A DNA stretch of 64,000 nt from CAJCJE01 sp035948315 (GCA_035948315.1 DASZJG010000071.1:137847-201846); one strand, 5' to 3'. Shown: positions 1-11,469, counted from the stretch's first letter. Program-made: numbers and translations. Notes: generated from the sequence alone by a model not told the origin.

Positions 1-426
1 AACTACGCCAGTGCGGCAGCCGTCGCCTGGCTGGCTGGCCGCCGCACATTGATTTCCCTACACCGTTGCCGGTTAGCGAACACTGCGCGACGCCGTTGCG
101 CAACCGTTCTAACCGGGACACGCCGGTAAGGAGTCGGCAAAGATACGCTTTCGCGACGATACGGCCCCTGATCTCGACCGAAAGTGACCCGAAAGAGATC
201 CGGACCGGACACCGCGAGACGCCCGCGAGGTGAACATCCGGTGTCCGCTCGGAACGGCCGACGGCCTAGGGTGGCCGCGGCCACATCTCCACGATCGCGG
301 TGTCGGGAACGATACAGGCGCTACTCGCGGGTAGCAGGCCGTGGAGCGCATAGTGTGACATCGGAATGGGCGACGCCGCCGACGATCGGCCGCGTCGCTA
401 GGAGCTCAACCAGGCGAGGAGATCCC
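1..426. other. upstream region of aceE, no gene recognised
   Basis: About 425 bases precede the aceE start. Open frames are present on both strands, but none shows recognisable family motifs or a good ribosome binding site. The region presumably holds the aceE promoter. I cannot place -35 and -10 boxes with confidence. Confidence 0.5.
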
Positions 427-3204
<2,778 letters not shown>

Positions 3205-3217
3205 GAGCTGAACGCGG

Positions 3218-3257
3218 GGCGCCCCTTCCGGAGACCGAAGCCGGGAGGGGCGCCTTT
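3218..3257 (+). terminator. intrinsic terminator after aceE
   Basis: A 14-bp stem (GGCGCCCCTTCCGG pairing with CCGGGAGGGGCGCC, one G-U) with a 9-base loop is followed by TTT. It starts 13 bases after the aceE stop codon. Confidence 0.85.
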
Positions 3258-3278
3258 GTCATGCCTGGAGGTGCGCGT

Positions 3279-3728
3279 TCATGCCTGGAGGATGCGCGCG
3301 GGGTCGAGTTCGATGTCGCGCAGGACGATGCGGCTGCGGAGTTCGCGGGCGCCGTGTTCGCGTTTGATGAGTTCGACGACGAACTCGAGTTCGGGCGGGT
3401 CGACGCAGGCGATGTCGAGCAGGTAGTCGTAGTCACCGGTGATGTGCGCGGCGGAGACGACCTGCGGCACGGTGCGCAGACCGCTTTCGAACTCGGCGCC
3501 GCTGACGCCCTCGCGAAGCCGCACGTCGGTCAGCGCGCGCAGGGAGCGGCCGAGCACGCGTGGGTCGAGGTGGGCGTGGTAGCCGCGTAGCAGGCCGGTT
3601 TCCTTGAGCCTGCGGATCCGCTCGGCGACGGCGTTGGCGGAGAGCCGGACGGTTCTGGCCAGTTCCTGGTAGGTCATCCGGCCGTCGTGCACGAGTGCGG
3701 TGAGCAGGTCGCGGTCGATGGCGTCCAT
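3279..3728 (-). CDS. Lrp/AsnC family transcriptional regulator
   Basis: A 149-residue feast/famine regulator. It has an N-terminal winged helix-turn-helix (MDAIDRDLLTALVHDGRMTY onwards, then LSANAVAERIRRLKETGLL) and a C-terminal RAM ligand-binding domain with the HITGDYDYLL motif. This length is standard for single-domain Lrp proteins, which bind amino acids and form octamers. The reading frame is open far upstream on this strand, but only the ATG at 3728 gives a family-like N-terminus. The divergent membrane-protein gene starts 95 bases away, so the two may share a control region. The regulated amino acid cannot be read from the sequence. Confidence 0.88.
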   Translation of the reverse strand: MDAIDRDLLTALVHDGRMTYQELARTVRLSANAVAERIRRLKETGLLRGYHAHLDPRVLGRSLRALTDVRLREGVSGAEFESGLRTVPQVVSAAHITGDYDYLLDIACVDPPELEFVVELIKREHGARELRSRIVLRDIELDPARILQA

Positions 3729-3822
3729 GGGCGCGGAGTCTACTGCGGAATTCTCGGTGATTCGGCTCGTTGATCTCTGTTTTTGGGGACATTCGTCGTT
3801 CGATCGGTGCGAGTGTCGTGGG

Positions 3823-5202
3823 GTGAGCGCGAATCCAGCGATGTTTCTGCTTTCTCCCCTGCTGATCGGCACGGTCACCTGGTCGCAGCGTCGGTTCGGC
3901 AGCGTGGTCGGCGGGCTGCTCGCGGCGCTGCCGTTGACGTCCGGGCCGGCGATCCTGCTGGTCGGGCTGACGCACGGGGCCGGGTTGGCCGGCTCGGTCG
4001 CGGCGAACTCGTTTCCCGGGCTGCTGGTCGCGGCCGGGTTCGATCTGGGGTACGCGGTGGCGGCGCTGCGCTGGTCGTGGCCGGTGGCGCTGGCGGTCGG
4101 GGTGGGGGCATACGGGGCGCTCGCGCTGGTAGTGCGGGTGGTCGCGTTGCCGCCGGCGGGCGGGGCGGTGGTGGCGTTGGCCGGGATCGGGCTGATGGTG
4201 CGGTACTGGCCGAAGCGGACCGGACGGGTGCGGCGGGTGTTGGCGCCGCCGCGCTGGGACCTGCCGGCGCGGATGGCGACCGCGGGCGGGGTGACCGCGA
4301 CGATCACCGTGGTCGCGCCGCTGCTGGGCGGGCCGCTGACCGGGTTGCTCAGCCAGTTGCCGATCCTGGGCTGCACCATGGCGGTGTGCACACAGCGGCA
4401 GACCGGGCCGGGCGGCGCGGTGTTGTTCCTGCGCACAGTTGTGCTCGGCCTGCCGTGTTGCGTGGTGTTCTACGCGACGGTGGCGCTGACGGTGTCCACG
4501 ATCGGGCTCGGGCCGGCGTTCGGGCTCGCCTCAGCGTTGGCGCTGGGCCTGCAGGTCGGCGTCTACCTGCGGCAACGCCGTCGACTCGCGACGCGCCGTG
4601 CGCGTCCAGTCGAGCCAGCCGCGAATCACCAGGACGGCGAAGACGACGTAGACGGCCGCGCTGAAGTACAGGTGCGAGCTGATCTGCAACGGGACGCCGA
4701 CCGCGTCGACGAGCAGCCAGACGATCCAGAAGTCGACCAGACCGAGGCCCTGCGCGGCGAAGGCGACCGCGGTGCCGACGAAGATCCAGGCATCCGGCCA
4801 GGGCGCCCAGGAGGCGTGCAGATCGGTCAGCAGGAGCGCCATGCCGACGGTGCCGAGGACGAGGGCGGCGAGCACGACGAGCCGTTCGCGCGCGGTCGCC
4901 CTGCGGACGACGAGGCCGTAGACCGGGTCGCGCTGCTTGGTGCGGCTCCACGCCCACCAGCCGTAGACGGAGATGGCGAAGATCACGACCTGTCGGCTGG
5001 CCAGGCCACCGAGTTGGGCGGAGGTGTAGACGGCGAACAGCAGCACGGTCGCGCCCAACTGCACCGGCCACGCCCAGAGGGTGCGGCGCTTGGCCAGGAA
5101 CACGACGGCGAGCGCGCACAGCTGGCCGAAGAACTCGGCGTAGGAGACCTTCTCTCCCAACAACGAGAAACCGTTGTTCAGCAACACGTCCACGATCACT
5201 GA
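3823..5202 (+). CDS. polytopic membrane protein of unknown function, 3' end uncertain
   Basis: GTG start (MSANPAMFLLSPLLIG). The first 250 or so residues (to about 4570) are almost entirely hydrophobic, with about seven membrane segments; I do not recognise the family. The frame then stays open for another 200 residues, running completely antisense to pnuC and encoding a charged Asp/Glu/Arg/Gln-rich tail that looks like a shadow translation. The true product probably ends soon after the last membrane segment. Either a stop codon was lost, a frameshift is present (the neighbouring +3 frame stops at 4664), or the tail is real. Divergent from the Lrp regulator. Confidence 0.55.
   Translation: MSANPAMFLLSPLLIGTVTWSQRRFGSVVGGLLAALPLTSGPAILLVGLTHGAGLAGSVAANSFPGLLVAAGFDLGYAVAALRWSWPVALAVGVGAYGALALVVRVVALPPAGGAVVALAGIGLMVRYWPKRTGRVRRVLAPPRWDLPARMATAGGVTATITVVAPLLGGPLTGLLSQLPILGCTMAVCTQRQTGPGGAVLFLRTVVLGLPCCVVFYATVALTVSTIGLGPAFGLASALALGLQVGVYLRQRRRLATRRARPVEPAANHQDGEDDVDGRAEVQVRADLQRDADRVDEQPDDPEVDQTEALRGEGDRGADEDPGIRPGRPGGVQIGQQERHADGAEDEGGEHDEPFARGRPADDEAVDRVALLGAAPRPPAVDGDGEDHDLSAGQATELGGGVDGEQQHGRAQLHRPRPEGAALGQEHDGERAQLAEELGVGDLLSQQRETVVQQHVHDH
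4531..5199 (-). CDS. pnuC: nicotinamide riboside transporter, PnuC family
   Basis: An inner-membrane facilitator for nicotinamide riboside or a related vitamin, feeding NAD salvage. The roughly 222-residue product has the PnuC pattern: NGFSLLGEKVSYAEFFGQLCALAVVFLAKRR at the N-terminus, then the aromatic YGWWAW segment, and a C-terminal WIVWLLVDAVGVPL helix (WxxW substrate motif). No ATG is in place. Three in-frame GTG codons at 5199, 5193 and 5187 are all possible starts and I used the first. The 3' end overlaps the convergent membrane-protein gene. A 13-bp inverted repeat lies in the leader (5254-5290). Confidence 0.87.
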   Translation of the reverse strand: MIVDVLLNNGFSLLGEKVSYAEFFGQLCALAVVFLAKRRTLWAWPVQLGATVLLFAVYTSAQLGGLASRQVVIFAISVYGWWAWSRTKQRDPVYGLVVRRATARERLVVLAALVLGTVGMALLLTDLHASWAPWPDAWIFVGTAVAFAAQGLGLVDFWIVWLLVDAVGVPLQISSHLYFSAAVYVVFAVLVIRGWLDWTRTARRESTALPQVDADLQAQRQR

Positions 5203-5253
5203 ACATGCCACCAACAGGGGGTTATTCCCGGGTGAATGTGACCAACAAGACCG

Positions 5254-5290
5254 GAGGTCTGCTCGGCACGCAGAGCACCGAGCAGACCTC
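5254..5290 (-). promoter_or_regulatory. perfect 13-bp hairpin between the GNAT gene and pnuC
   Basis: Arms GAGGTCTGCTCGG and CCGAGCAGACCTC match perfectly around an 11-base loop, 55 bases upstream of the pnuC start. No T-run follows on either strand. It could terminate the GNAT transcript, or be a leader element controlling pnuC, for example a transcription attenuator. It matches no riboswitch I recognise. Confidence 0.55.
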
Positions 5291-5377
5291 TCTCCCCGGT
5301 CCCCACCGGTAATTCCACTATGGACTGATCTTGGGCCGCTCGCCAGACACGGGCTCACGTTTCGCCCGATCGAATGA

Positions 5378-5938
5378 TCAGGTCGGCCATTCCGACCGCA
5401 GCACGCCGAACACGATCGCGTCGTGCACGCCGCCGGACCAACGACGGGCCTGGCGGAACACGGCCTCCTGGGTGAAGCCGAGCTTGCGGCCGACCGCGAT
5501 CATGCCGGGATTGCCCGAGTAGGTGGCGTAGTCCAGGCGCAGCGCGTCGGTGGTGTCGAACAGGTAGCTGGTCCACAGGGCGAGCGCCGCGGAGCCGTAG
5601 CCCCGGCCCCACCCCCGCTGGTCGTAGATGGCCAGGCCCATCCGGCGCCAGTCGGTCTGCTCGTCCTCCCAGTACCAGTTGACCTGGCCGAGCAGGCCGT
5701 CGTCGCCGTCAACCACGGCGAGGCTCTCCCTCGGGGTGGGCAGCATGTCCCGCGGCACGGTGGCGAGCACGGTGAGCCGGTTGAGCTGCTCGGCGACGGC
5801 GCGGTGCGTCGGCCTGCCGAAGTAGGGGCCGTCGGTGTCGCGCCAGGGCTGTTCCGGGGCCAGCCACTCGCGCAGCGCGGGCAGGTCGTCGACCGACCAG
5901 TCCCGCAGGGCGATCCGTCGGCCGCGCAGGTGCACCAC
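5378..5938 (-). CDS. GNAT family N-acetyltransferase, RimJ/RimL-like
   Basis: A 186-residue acetyltransferase of the RimJ/L group, which acetylates N-termini or small amines from acetyl-CoA. The HLRGRRIALRDWSVDDLPALREWL start, the acetyl-CoA loop RGWGRGYGSAAL and the C-terminal NPGMIAVGRKLGFTQEAVFR segment are typical. The frame is open to 6022, but that would run into the divergent fasR. The GTG at 5938 (second GTG at 5935) gives the canonical start and leaves a 56-base divergent promoter region. The substrate is unknown. Confidence 0.85.
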   Translation of the reverse strand: MVHLRGRRIALRDWSVDDLPALREWLAPEQPWRDTDGPYFGRPTHRAVAEQLNRLTVLATVPRDMLPTPRESLAVVDGDDGLLGQVNWYWEDEQTDWRRMGLAIYDQRGWGRGYGSAALALWTSYLFDTTDALRLDYATYSGNPGMIAVGRKLGFTQEAVFRQARRWSGGVHDAIVFGVLRSEWPT

Positions 5939-5994
5939 GAGCGCATCGTGCCACCGTCGGCTCGACAACGGCGAACTCGTGTAATTCTTAGGAC

Positions 5995-7188
5995 ATGAGC
6001 GGACCCCCCAACCAAGGACCACTGGCCCGGGGCACGCTGCAGGCGATCGAGCGGGCGTCGGGCAAACTCGCCGCGGCCAGCGTGGCGTCCATGGAAGCGC
6101 GGATGCCGTGGTTCGCGAAGATGCCGGCCGACCGACGGGCCAGCGTGCTGCTGATCGTGCAGACCGGGGTGGCCGGGTTCGTCGAGTGGTTCCACGATCC
6201 GCAGACCGCGTTCAAGCTCTCGGTGGACGCCTTCCGCACCGCGCCGCGCGACCTGTACCGGTCGATGAACCTGCGGCACACGGTCGAGCTGGTCCGGGTC
6301 GCGCTGGAGGTGCTGGAACAGGAACTGCCGGCGCTGGCCGCGAACGAGCGGGAGCGCGCGGTGCTGACCGAAGCGATCCTGCGCTACGGCCGGGAGATCG
6401 CGTTCGCCGCGGCGACCACGTATGCGGGCGCCGCGGAGGCGCGCGGGGCGTGGGACGCGCGGCTGGAGGCGCTGGTCGTGGACGGCGTCGTACGTGGCGA
6501 CGCCGAGGAGTCGCTGCTCTCCCGCGCCGCCGCGCTCGGCTGGGGACCGGGTGACGAGGCGACCGTGCTGGTCGGCAAGCCGTCCGCGGACGACCCGCCG
6601 ACGGTGGTGTACGGGGTGCGCAGCAGGGCGGCCCGGCTGGGCAGGCCGGTGCTGTTGAGCGTGCAGGGCACCAGGCTGGTGCTGGTGCTGGGCGGGCACA
6701 CCGACCACGCGGAGGACGCCGAGCTGATGACCAAGCTGGCCGAGGTGTTCGGGCCGGGGCCGGTAGTGGCCGGGCCGACCGTGGCGAACCTGGGTGACGC
6801 GCACCGCAGTGCCACCGACGCGCTGTCCGGCATGCGCGCGGTGGTCGGCTGGCCGGGCGCGCCGAGGCCGGTGCGCGCCGGGGACCTGCTGCCGGAGCGT
6901 GCGCTGGCCGGCGACGTCGAGGCGGAGCAGCAGCTGATCGAGCAGGTGGCGCGGCCGCTGGAGGAGGCGGGCGGCGAGCTGCTGGAGACGGTGGACGCCT
7001 ACCTCGACACCGGCGGCACGCTGGAGGCGTGCAGCAGGCGACTGTTCGTGCACGCCAACACGGTGCGCTATCGGCTGCGCAAGGCGACGGAGCTGACCGG
7101 ACGCAACGCGGCCGACCCGAGGGACGCGCTGGTGCTGCGGATCGGACTCGCGGTCGGGAGGCTAGCCCGAGCACGAGGTGTCTGGTAG
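5995..7188 (+). CDS. fasR: PucR-type transcriptional activator of fatty acid synthesis
   Basis: A 397-residue regulator with a C-terminal PucR helix-turn-helix (TLEACSRRLFVHANTVRYRLRKATELTG) and a GGDEF-like central region. Its position immediately upstream of fabD-fabH-acpP-fabF is that of FasR of Streptomyces, a known activator of this operon. That identity is inferred from order and domains. A 145-base gap separates it from fabD, so fabD probably has its own promoter, which would be the FasR target. The gene is divergent from a GNAT gene. Confidence 0.88.
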   Translation: MSGPPNQGPLARGTLQAIERASGKLAAASVASMEARMPWFAKMPADRRASVLLIVQTGVAGFVEWFHDPQTAFKLSVDAFRTAPRDLYRSMNLRHTVELVRVALEVLEQELPALAANERERAVLTEAILRYGREIAFAAATTYAGAAEARGAWDARLEALVVDGVVRGDAEESLLSRAAALGWGPGDEATVLVGKPSADDPPTVVYGVRSRAARLGRPVLLSVQGTRLVLVLGGHTDHAEDAELMTKLAEVFGPGPVVAGPTVANLGDAHRSATDALSGMRAVVGWPGAPRPVRAGDLLPERALAGDVEAEQQLIEQVARPLEEAGGELLETVDAYLDTGGTLEACSRRLFVHANTVRYRLRKATELTGRNAADPRDALVLRIGLAVGRLARARGVW

Positions 7189-7248
7189 CGGACAGCTACG
7201 TGAAACCGACAACAATTTACGGGCGCAAGTGGGTATCTACCTGCGATG

Positions 7249-7267
7249 TTTGTCGCCACCCTACAAA
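7249..7267 (+). promoter_or_regulatory. inverted repeat upstream of fabD, candidate FasR operator
   Basis: TTTGT and ACAAA are separated by 9 bases, centred about 75 bases before the fabD start in the fasR-fabD gap. It is the most obvious dyad there. The assignment to FasR is by position only. Confidence 0.4.
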
Positions 7268-7333
7268 GACGGCGCCGGGACTTGGTGACCCCCAGCATCA
7301 CCCGATCAAGGCCCGAAGGTGTTGGCTTAGCGG

Positions 7334-8257
7334 GTGATCGCACTCCTCGCGCCGGGCCAGGGTGCCCAGAAACCGGCGATGTTGACCCCGTGGCTGGAAC
7401 TGGACGGCGTGCACGCGCTGCTCAGTGGCTGGTCCGACGCGATCGGGCTGGACCTGGTCCGACTGGGGACGACCGCGGACGCCGAGGAGATCAAGGACAC
7501 CGCGATCACCCAGCCGCTGATCGTCGCGGCGTCGCTGGTCGCGTTCACCGAGCTGACCAAGCGCGTCGACGTGTCCTCGGACGCGGTGGTCGCCGGCCAC
7601 TCGATCGGTGAACTCGCGGCGAGCGCGGCGGCCGGCGTCTTCAGCATGGACGACGCGGTGGCGCTCGCCGCCGTGCGCGGCGCGGCGATGGCCGCGGCCT
7701 GCGCCCTGGAACCGACCGGCATGGCCGCGCTGATGGGCGGCGACCAGGACGTGGTGCTGGCCACCCTCGCCGAACTGGGCCTGACCCCGGCGAACATCAA
7801 CGGCGCGGGCCAGATCGTGGTCGCGGGCGGGCTGCCGGCGTTGGCCAAGCTCAAGGAGAACCAGCCCCCGGGCACCAAGCTGATCGAGCTGAAGGTGGCC
7901 GGCGCGTTCCACACCGAGTACATGGCGCCCGCCGTGCGGGCGCTGAGCGCGCGGGCCGAGACCGTGGCGATCAAGGACCCGGTGCGACCGCTGCTGTCCA
8001 ATGCGGACGGAACGGTGGTACTGGACGGCGCGGAGATGCTGCGTAGGCTCGTCGCCCAGGTGACGCTGCCGGTGCGGTGGGACAGGTGCATGGCGACCAT
8101 GGCCGAGCGCGGCGTGACGACGACCGTCGAGCTGACCCCGCCCGGTCCCCTGTCGGGCCTGGTCAAGCGTGAACTGAAAGGCACGAAGACCGTGCAGCTC
8201 AAGACTCCCGACGACCTGGACAAGGCCGCCGAGGCGCTGGCCGAGGAGGGCGAATGA
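7334..8257 (+). CDS. fabD: malonyl-CoA:ACP S-malonyltransferase
   Basis: Loads malonyl groups from CoA onto the acyl carrier protein for type II fatty acid elongation. The 307-residue product has APGQGAQ at the N-terminus, the nucleophile motif GHSIGE (Ser near residue 90) and the catalytic-His segment GAFHTEYM (His near 196). GTG start. The stop overlaps the fabH ATG by four bases (ATGA), so translation is coupled. Confidence 0.95.
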   Translation: MIALLAPGQGAQKPAMLTPWLELDGVHALLSGWSDAIGLDLVRLGTTADAEEIKDTAITQPLIVAASLVAFTELTKRVDVSSDAVVAGHSIGELAASAAAGVFSMDDAVALAAVRGAAMAAACALEPTGMAALMGGDQDVVLATLAELGLTPANINGAGQIVVAGGLPALAKLKENQPPGTKLIELKVAGAFHTEYMAPAVRALSARAETVAIKDPVRPLLSNADGTVVLDGAEMLRRLVAQVTLPVRWDRCMATMAERGVTTTVELTPPGPLSGLVKRELKGTKTVQLKTPDDLDKAAEALAEEGE

Positions 8258-9246
8258 CCGTCAAGGTCGAACTCCAGCGGCCCAAGGCGAACGTGGCCGG
8301 CACCCGCATCCTCGGGACCGGCAGTGCCCAGCCGGACCGGATCGTCACCAACGACGACCTGTCCAAGATCATGGACACCAACGACGAGTGGATCCGCGAG
8401 CGGGTCGGTGTCGTCGAGCGCAGGCTGATCGGGCCCGACGGTGATACCCAGGTCGTCGACATGGGCGCCGAGGCGGGCCGCAGGGCGCTGGTCGACTCGG
8501 GCGTCGATCCGTCCGAAGTGGACACCGTGATCGTGGCGACCTGCACGATGCCCAACCAGATCCCGAACGCGGCGGCCACCGTCGCCGACCGGGTGGGCAT
8601 CAAGGCGGCCGGGGCTTTCGACCTCAACGCGGCGTGCGCCGGGTTCTGCTACGCGCTCAACACCGCCTCCGACCTGATCCGCGGCGGCTCGGCGAGCAAG
8701 GTGCTGGTGGTCGGCGCGGAGAAGTTCACCGACTGGGTCGAGCCGACCGACCGGGGCAACGCGATCATCTTCGGGGACGGCGCGGGCGCGGTGGTGGTCG
8801 GACCGTCCGAGGAGACGCGGATCGGACCGGTCAGCTGGGGCAGCGCCGGTGACCTCGCGGACCTCATCTACATGCGCGACAACCGCTGGATCTACCAGGA
8901 GGGCCAGTCGGTCTTCCGGTGGGCGACCACGCAGGTCGCGCCGATCGCGCTGCGCGCGCTGGAGGTCGCCGGGCTCAAGCCGTCCGATGTGGACGTGCTC
9001 ATCCCGCACCAGGCGAACCTGCGGATCGTGAACGCGATCGCGAAGAAGCTGCGCTCGGTCGGCGCCCGGGACGACATGGAGGTGGCCGACGACATCATGT
9101 ACTCGGGCAACACCTCCTCCGCGTCCATCCCGATGGCGCTGGACCACATGCGCGCGGCGGGCCGGGTCAGCAGTGGTGATGTACTTCTGCTGGTCGGTTT
9201 CGGTGCCGGGCTGTCCTACGGCGCTCAGGTCGTGATCAGCCCGTAA
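8254..9246 (+). CDS. fabH: beta-ketoacyl-ACP synthase III
   Basis: Starts fatty acid chains by condensing an acyl-CoA primer with malonyl-ACP; in actinobacteria branched primers are often used. The 330-residue protein has the full Cys-His-Asn triad: Cys near 128 in NAACAGFCYAL, His near 252 in IPHQANLRI, and Asn near 285 in SGNTSSASIP. The C-terminal GFGAGLSYG is intact. It overlaps fabD by 4 bases and is followed 40 bases later by acpP. Confidence 0.96.
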   Translation: MTVKVELQRPKANVAGTRILGTGSAQPDRIVTNDDLSKIMDTNDEWIRERVGVVERRLIGPDGDTQVVDMGAEAGRRALVDSGVDPSEVDTVIVATCTMPNQIPNAAATVADRVGIKAAGAFDLNAACAGFCYALNTASDLIRGGSASKVLVVGAEKFTDWVEPTDRGNAIIFGDGAGAVVVGPSEETRIGPVSWGSAGDLADLIYMRDNRWIYQEGQSVFRWATTQVAPIALRALEVAGLKPSDVDVLIPHQANLRIVNAIAKKLRSVGARDDMEVADDIMYSGNTSSASIPMALDHMRAAGRVSSGDVLLLVGFGAGLSYGAQVVISP

Positions 9247-9286
9247 CCTCACCCCAACGTTGCACACACTCAAGGAAGGAACGTAC

Positions 9287-9529
9287 GTGGCGAACGAGGA
9301 AATCGCGAAGGAACTGGCGGACATCGTCGAGGAGATCGCCGGTGTCGCTGCGGCCGACGTGACCGAGGACAAGTCCTTCGTGGATGACCTGGACATCGAC
9401 TCGCTGTCCATGGTTGAGATCGCCGTGCAGGCGGAGGACAAGTTCGGCGTCAAGATCCCCGACGACGAGCTGGCGAACCTCAAGACCGTCGGCGACGCGG
9501 TGAACTACATCGCCAGCAAGTCGGCCTGA
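9287..9529 (+). CDS. acpP: acyl carrier protein of fatty acid synthesis
   Basis: An 80-residue acidic four-helix carrier. The phosphopantetheine serine is in DIDSLSMVE (near residue 42). The frame extends to 9260, but the GTG at 9287, preceded by AAGGAAGGA, gives the normal ACP length and N-terminus (MANEEIAKELADIVEEIAGV). It sits between fabH and fabF as in other actinobacterial fas operons. Confidence 0.95.
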   Translation: MANEEIAKELADIVEEIAGVAAADVTEDKSFVDDLDIDSLSMVEIAVQAEDKFGVKIPDDELANLKTVGDAVNYIASKSA

Positions 9530-9549
9530 GTTTTCAGGAGCAGAGCAAT

Positions 9550-10791
9550 ATGAGTTCTGACGACGTTGTCGTCACCGGACTGGGCGCGACGACCCCGCTT
9601 GGCGGGGACGTCGCGTCCCTCTGGGACGGCCTGTTGGCCGGTAGGAGCGGTATTCGCACCATCGAGGCGGACTGGCCGGAGAAGTTCGAGCTGCCCTCCC
9701 GCATCGCTGGTGCGCTTGCCGTCGAGCCGACCGAGATACTGCCGAGGGTCGAGGCGCGCCGCCTGGACCGCTGCGAGCAGGTGGCCATGGTCGCGGCGAA
9801 GCAGGCATGGGCGGATGCCGGATTCGGCGAGAACAACGACGACGGCGTTGTGGAACCGGAGCGGTTGGGCGTGATCATCGGCACCGGCATCGGTGGCGTG
9901 CACACCCTGCTGGACATGGACGACCTGCTCGAAACGGCCGGTCTGCGCAAGGTGTCGCCGCTGACCGTGCCGATGCTGATGCCCAACGGTCCCGCCGCGC
10001 ACGTCGGTCTCGCGCTCAAGGCGCGCGCCGGGGTGCACGCGCCGGTGTCCGCGTGCGCATCCGGTGCCGAGGCGTTGGCCTGGGCGTTCCGCATGCTGAA
10101 GATGGGCGAGGCGGACGTGATCGTGGCCGGTGGCGCCGAGGCGGCCATCACCCCGATCTGCATGGCGGGGTTCTGCCAGGCGCGGACCATGAGCACCCGC
10201 AACGACGAGCCGGAGCGGGCCTCCCGCCCGCTGGATGCCGACCGGGACGGTTTCGTGCTCGGCGAAGGCGCGGGCATGCTGGTGCTGGAGCGCGGCGACT
10301 ACGCGCGGGCCCGGGGTGCGCGGATCTACGGCAGGCTCGCCGGGATCGGCACCAGCTCGGACGGGTACCACATCACCGCGCCCGACCCGGAGGGCGCGGG
10401 CCAGATCAGGGCGGTCACGGCCGCGCTGCGCAGCGCCGACCTCTCCCCCGCCGACATCGGCCACGTGAACCTGCACGCCACGTCCACTCCGGTCGGTGAC
10501 CCGGCCGAGGCGGCCATGGTGCGCAAGGCCATCGGCCAGCACGCCATCCTGACCGCGCCCAAGGGTTCGCTCGGGCACCTGCTCGGCGCGTCCGGCGCGG
10601 TGGAGTCGATCGCCTGTCTGCTCTCCGTTCGGGACGGGATCATCCCGCCCACCGCGAACCTGGAGAAGCTGGACCCGGCCGTCGACCTGGACGTGGTCTC
10701 CGGTGAGCCGCGCAAGGTCGAGCTGAAGGCCGCGGTCAACGACTCGTTCGGGTTCGGCGGGCACAACGTCGCGCTGGTTTTCACGGCCTGA
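9550..10791 (+). CDS. fabF: beta-ketoacyl-ACP synthase II
   Basis: Elongates acyl-ACP with malonyl-ACP. The 413-residue product has catalytic Cys near 169 (SACASGAEALAWA), His near 309 (NLHATSTPVGD) and His near 344 (GSLGHLLGASGAVE), and ends with NDSFGFGGHNVALVF. It begins 20 bases after acpP with CAGGAG upstream and closes the operon. The next gene is convergent. Confidence 0.95.
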   Translation: MSSDDVVVTGLGATTPLGGDVASLWDGLLAGRSGIRTIEADWPEKFELPSRIAGALAVEPTEILPRVEARRLDRCEQVAMVAAKQAWADAGFGENNDDGVVEPERLGVIIGTGIGGVHTLLDMDDLLETAGLRKVSPLTVPMLMPNGPAAHVGLALKARAGVHAPVSACASGAEALAWAFRMLKMGEADVIVAGGAEAAITPICMAGFCQARTMSTRNDEPERASRPLDADRDGFVLGEGAGMLVLERGDYARARGARIYGRLAGIGTSSDGYHITAPDPEGAGQIRAVTAALRSADLSPADIGHVNLHATSTPVGDPAEAAMVRKAIGQHAILTAPKGSLGHLLGASGAVESIACLLSVRDGIIPPTANLEKLDPAVDLDVVSGEPRKVELKAAVNDSFGFGGHNVALVFTA

Positions 10792-10819
10792 GCCGATTCC
10801 GGTGCGGTGCCTCAGCAGT

Positions 10820-11431
10820 TCATGAGCTGGGGCACTGCGCCGCGAGCGGGTGCGGCGAGCCGGACGGGTTCACATCGATGCGCCAGCTGCCGTTCGTGTT
10901 CACCAGCGGCATCACCTGACTCCAGTTCACGCAGGTGAACTGCGCGAAGCTCGGCGCCTGTGCCAGCGCCTGGGTGCTGGTGAACGTGATCAGCACGCGC
11001 AGCTGACTACCGGGCGATGAGTTGATCCGGTAGACGTACATGCTGCCGTCCTGAGTGGACTTGTAGCCGTTCTGCCATTTCCCCGGCAGGTTCTCGGCGA
11101 TCAACGCGGGCGTCGCCACCGACTCCCACTCCTGGTAGTTGTGGTCGTTGATCGAGTTGAAGTAGACCTGCAACAGGTTCTGGACGGTCGCGCCGTAGGG
11201 CGAGGCGGCCGAGTCGGCGGAGAGCTGCACCTTCGGCGAGCCGGGCTGTTTGACCGGCTGACCGGAGGTCGGCGCCGAGGTCGGCGGCGGTGCGGCCACC
11301 GGCGGGGTGCTGGCGTTCGCGGCCGGCTGGTAGATGCTGCGCGCGACCAGACCGCCCACCGCGGTGAGCACGAGCACGACTCCGATCACCGGCCCGATCC
11401 ACGGGCGGCTCGACTGGCGGTCCGAAGGCAC
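10820..11431 (-). CDS. membrane-anchored protein of unknown function
   Basis: 203 residues: a short basic N-terminus, one membrane segment (WIGPVIGVVLVLTAVGGLVA, residues 11-30), a Pro/Thr/Ala-rich linker to about residue 65, then a globular extracellular domain. The domain (QNLLQVYFNSINDHNYQEWESVATPAL) looks like the NTF2/SnoaL-type or lumazine-binding-like folds of many actinobacterial envelope proteins; this is a pattern impression only. The function is unknown. Convergent with fabF and 38 bases downstream of the DUF3145 gene on the same strand. Confidence 0.75.
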   Translation of the reverse strand: MPSDRQSSRPWIGPVIGVVLVLTAVGGLVARSIYQPAANASTPPVAAPPPTSAPTSGQPVKQPGSPKVQLSADSAASPYGATVQNLLQVYFNSINDHNYQEWESVATPALIAENLPGKWQNGYKSTQDGSMYVYRINSSPGSQLRVLITFTSTQALAQAPSFAQFTCVNWSQVMPLVNTNGSWRIDVNPSGSPHPLAAQCPSS

Positions 11432-11469
11432 GTCAGAAAGATTGCCACACCCACTCGGGTGAGTCCTGG

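Noticed and set aside
7327..9483. 718-codon minus-strand frame across the fab genes
   Set aside because: Antisense shadow of fabD, fabH and acpP, all of which have intact catalytic motifs.
10807..10835. 10-bp hairpin after fabF considered as a terminator
   Set aside because: Part of it encodes the C-terminus of the convergent anchored protein and no T-run follows, so I did not list it.
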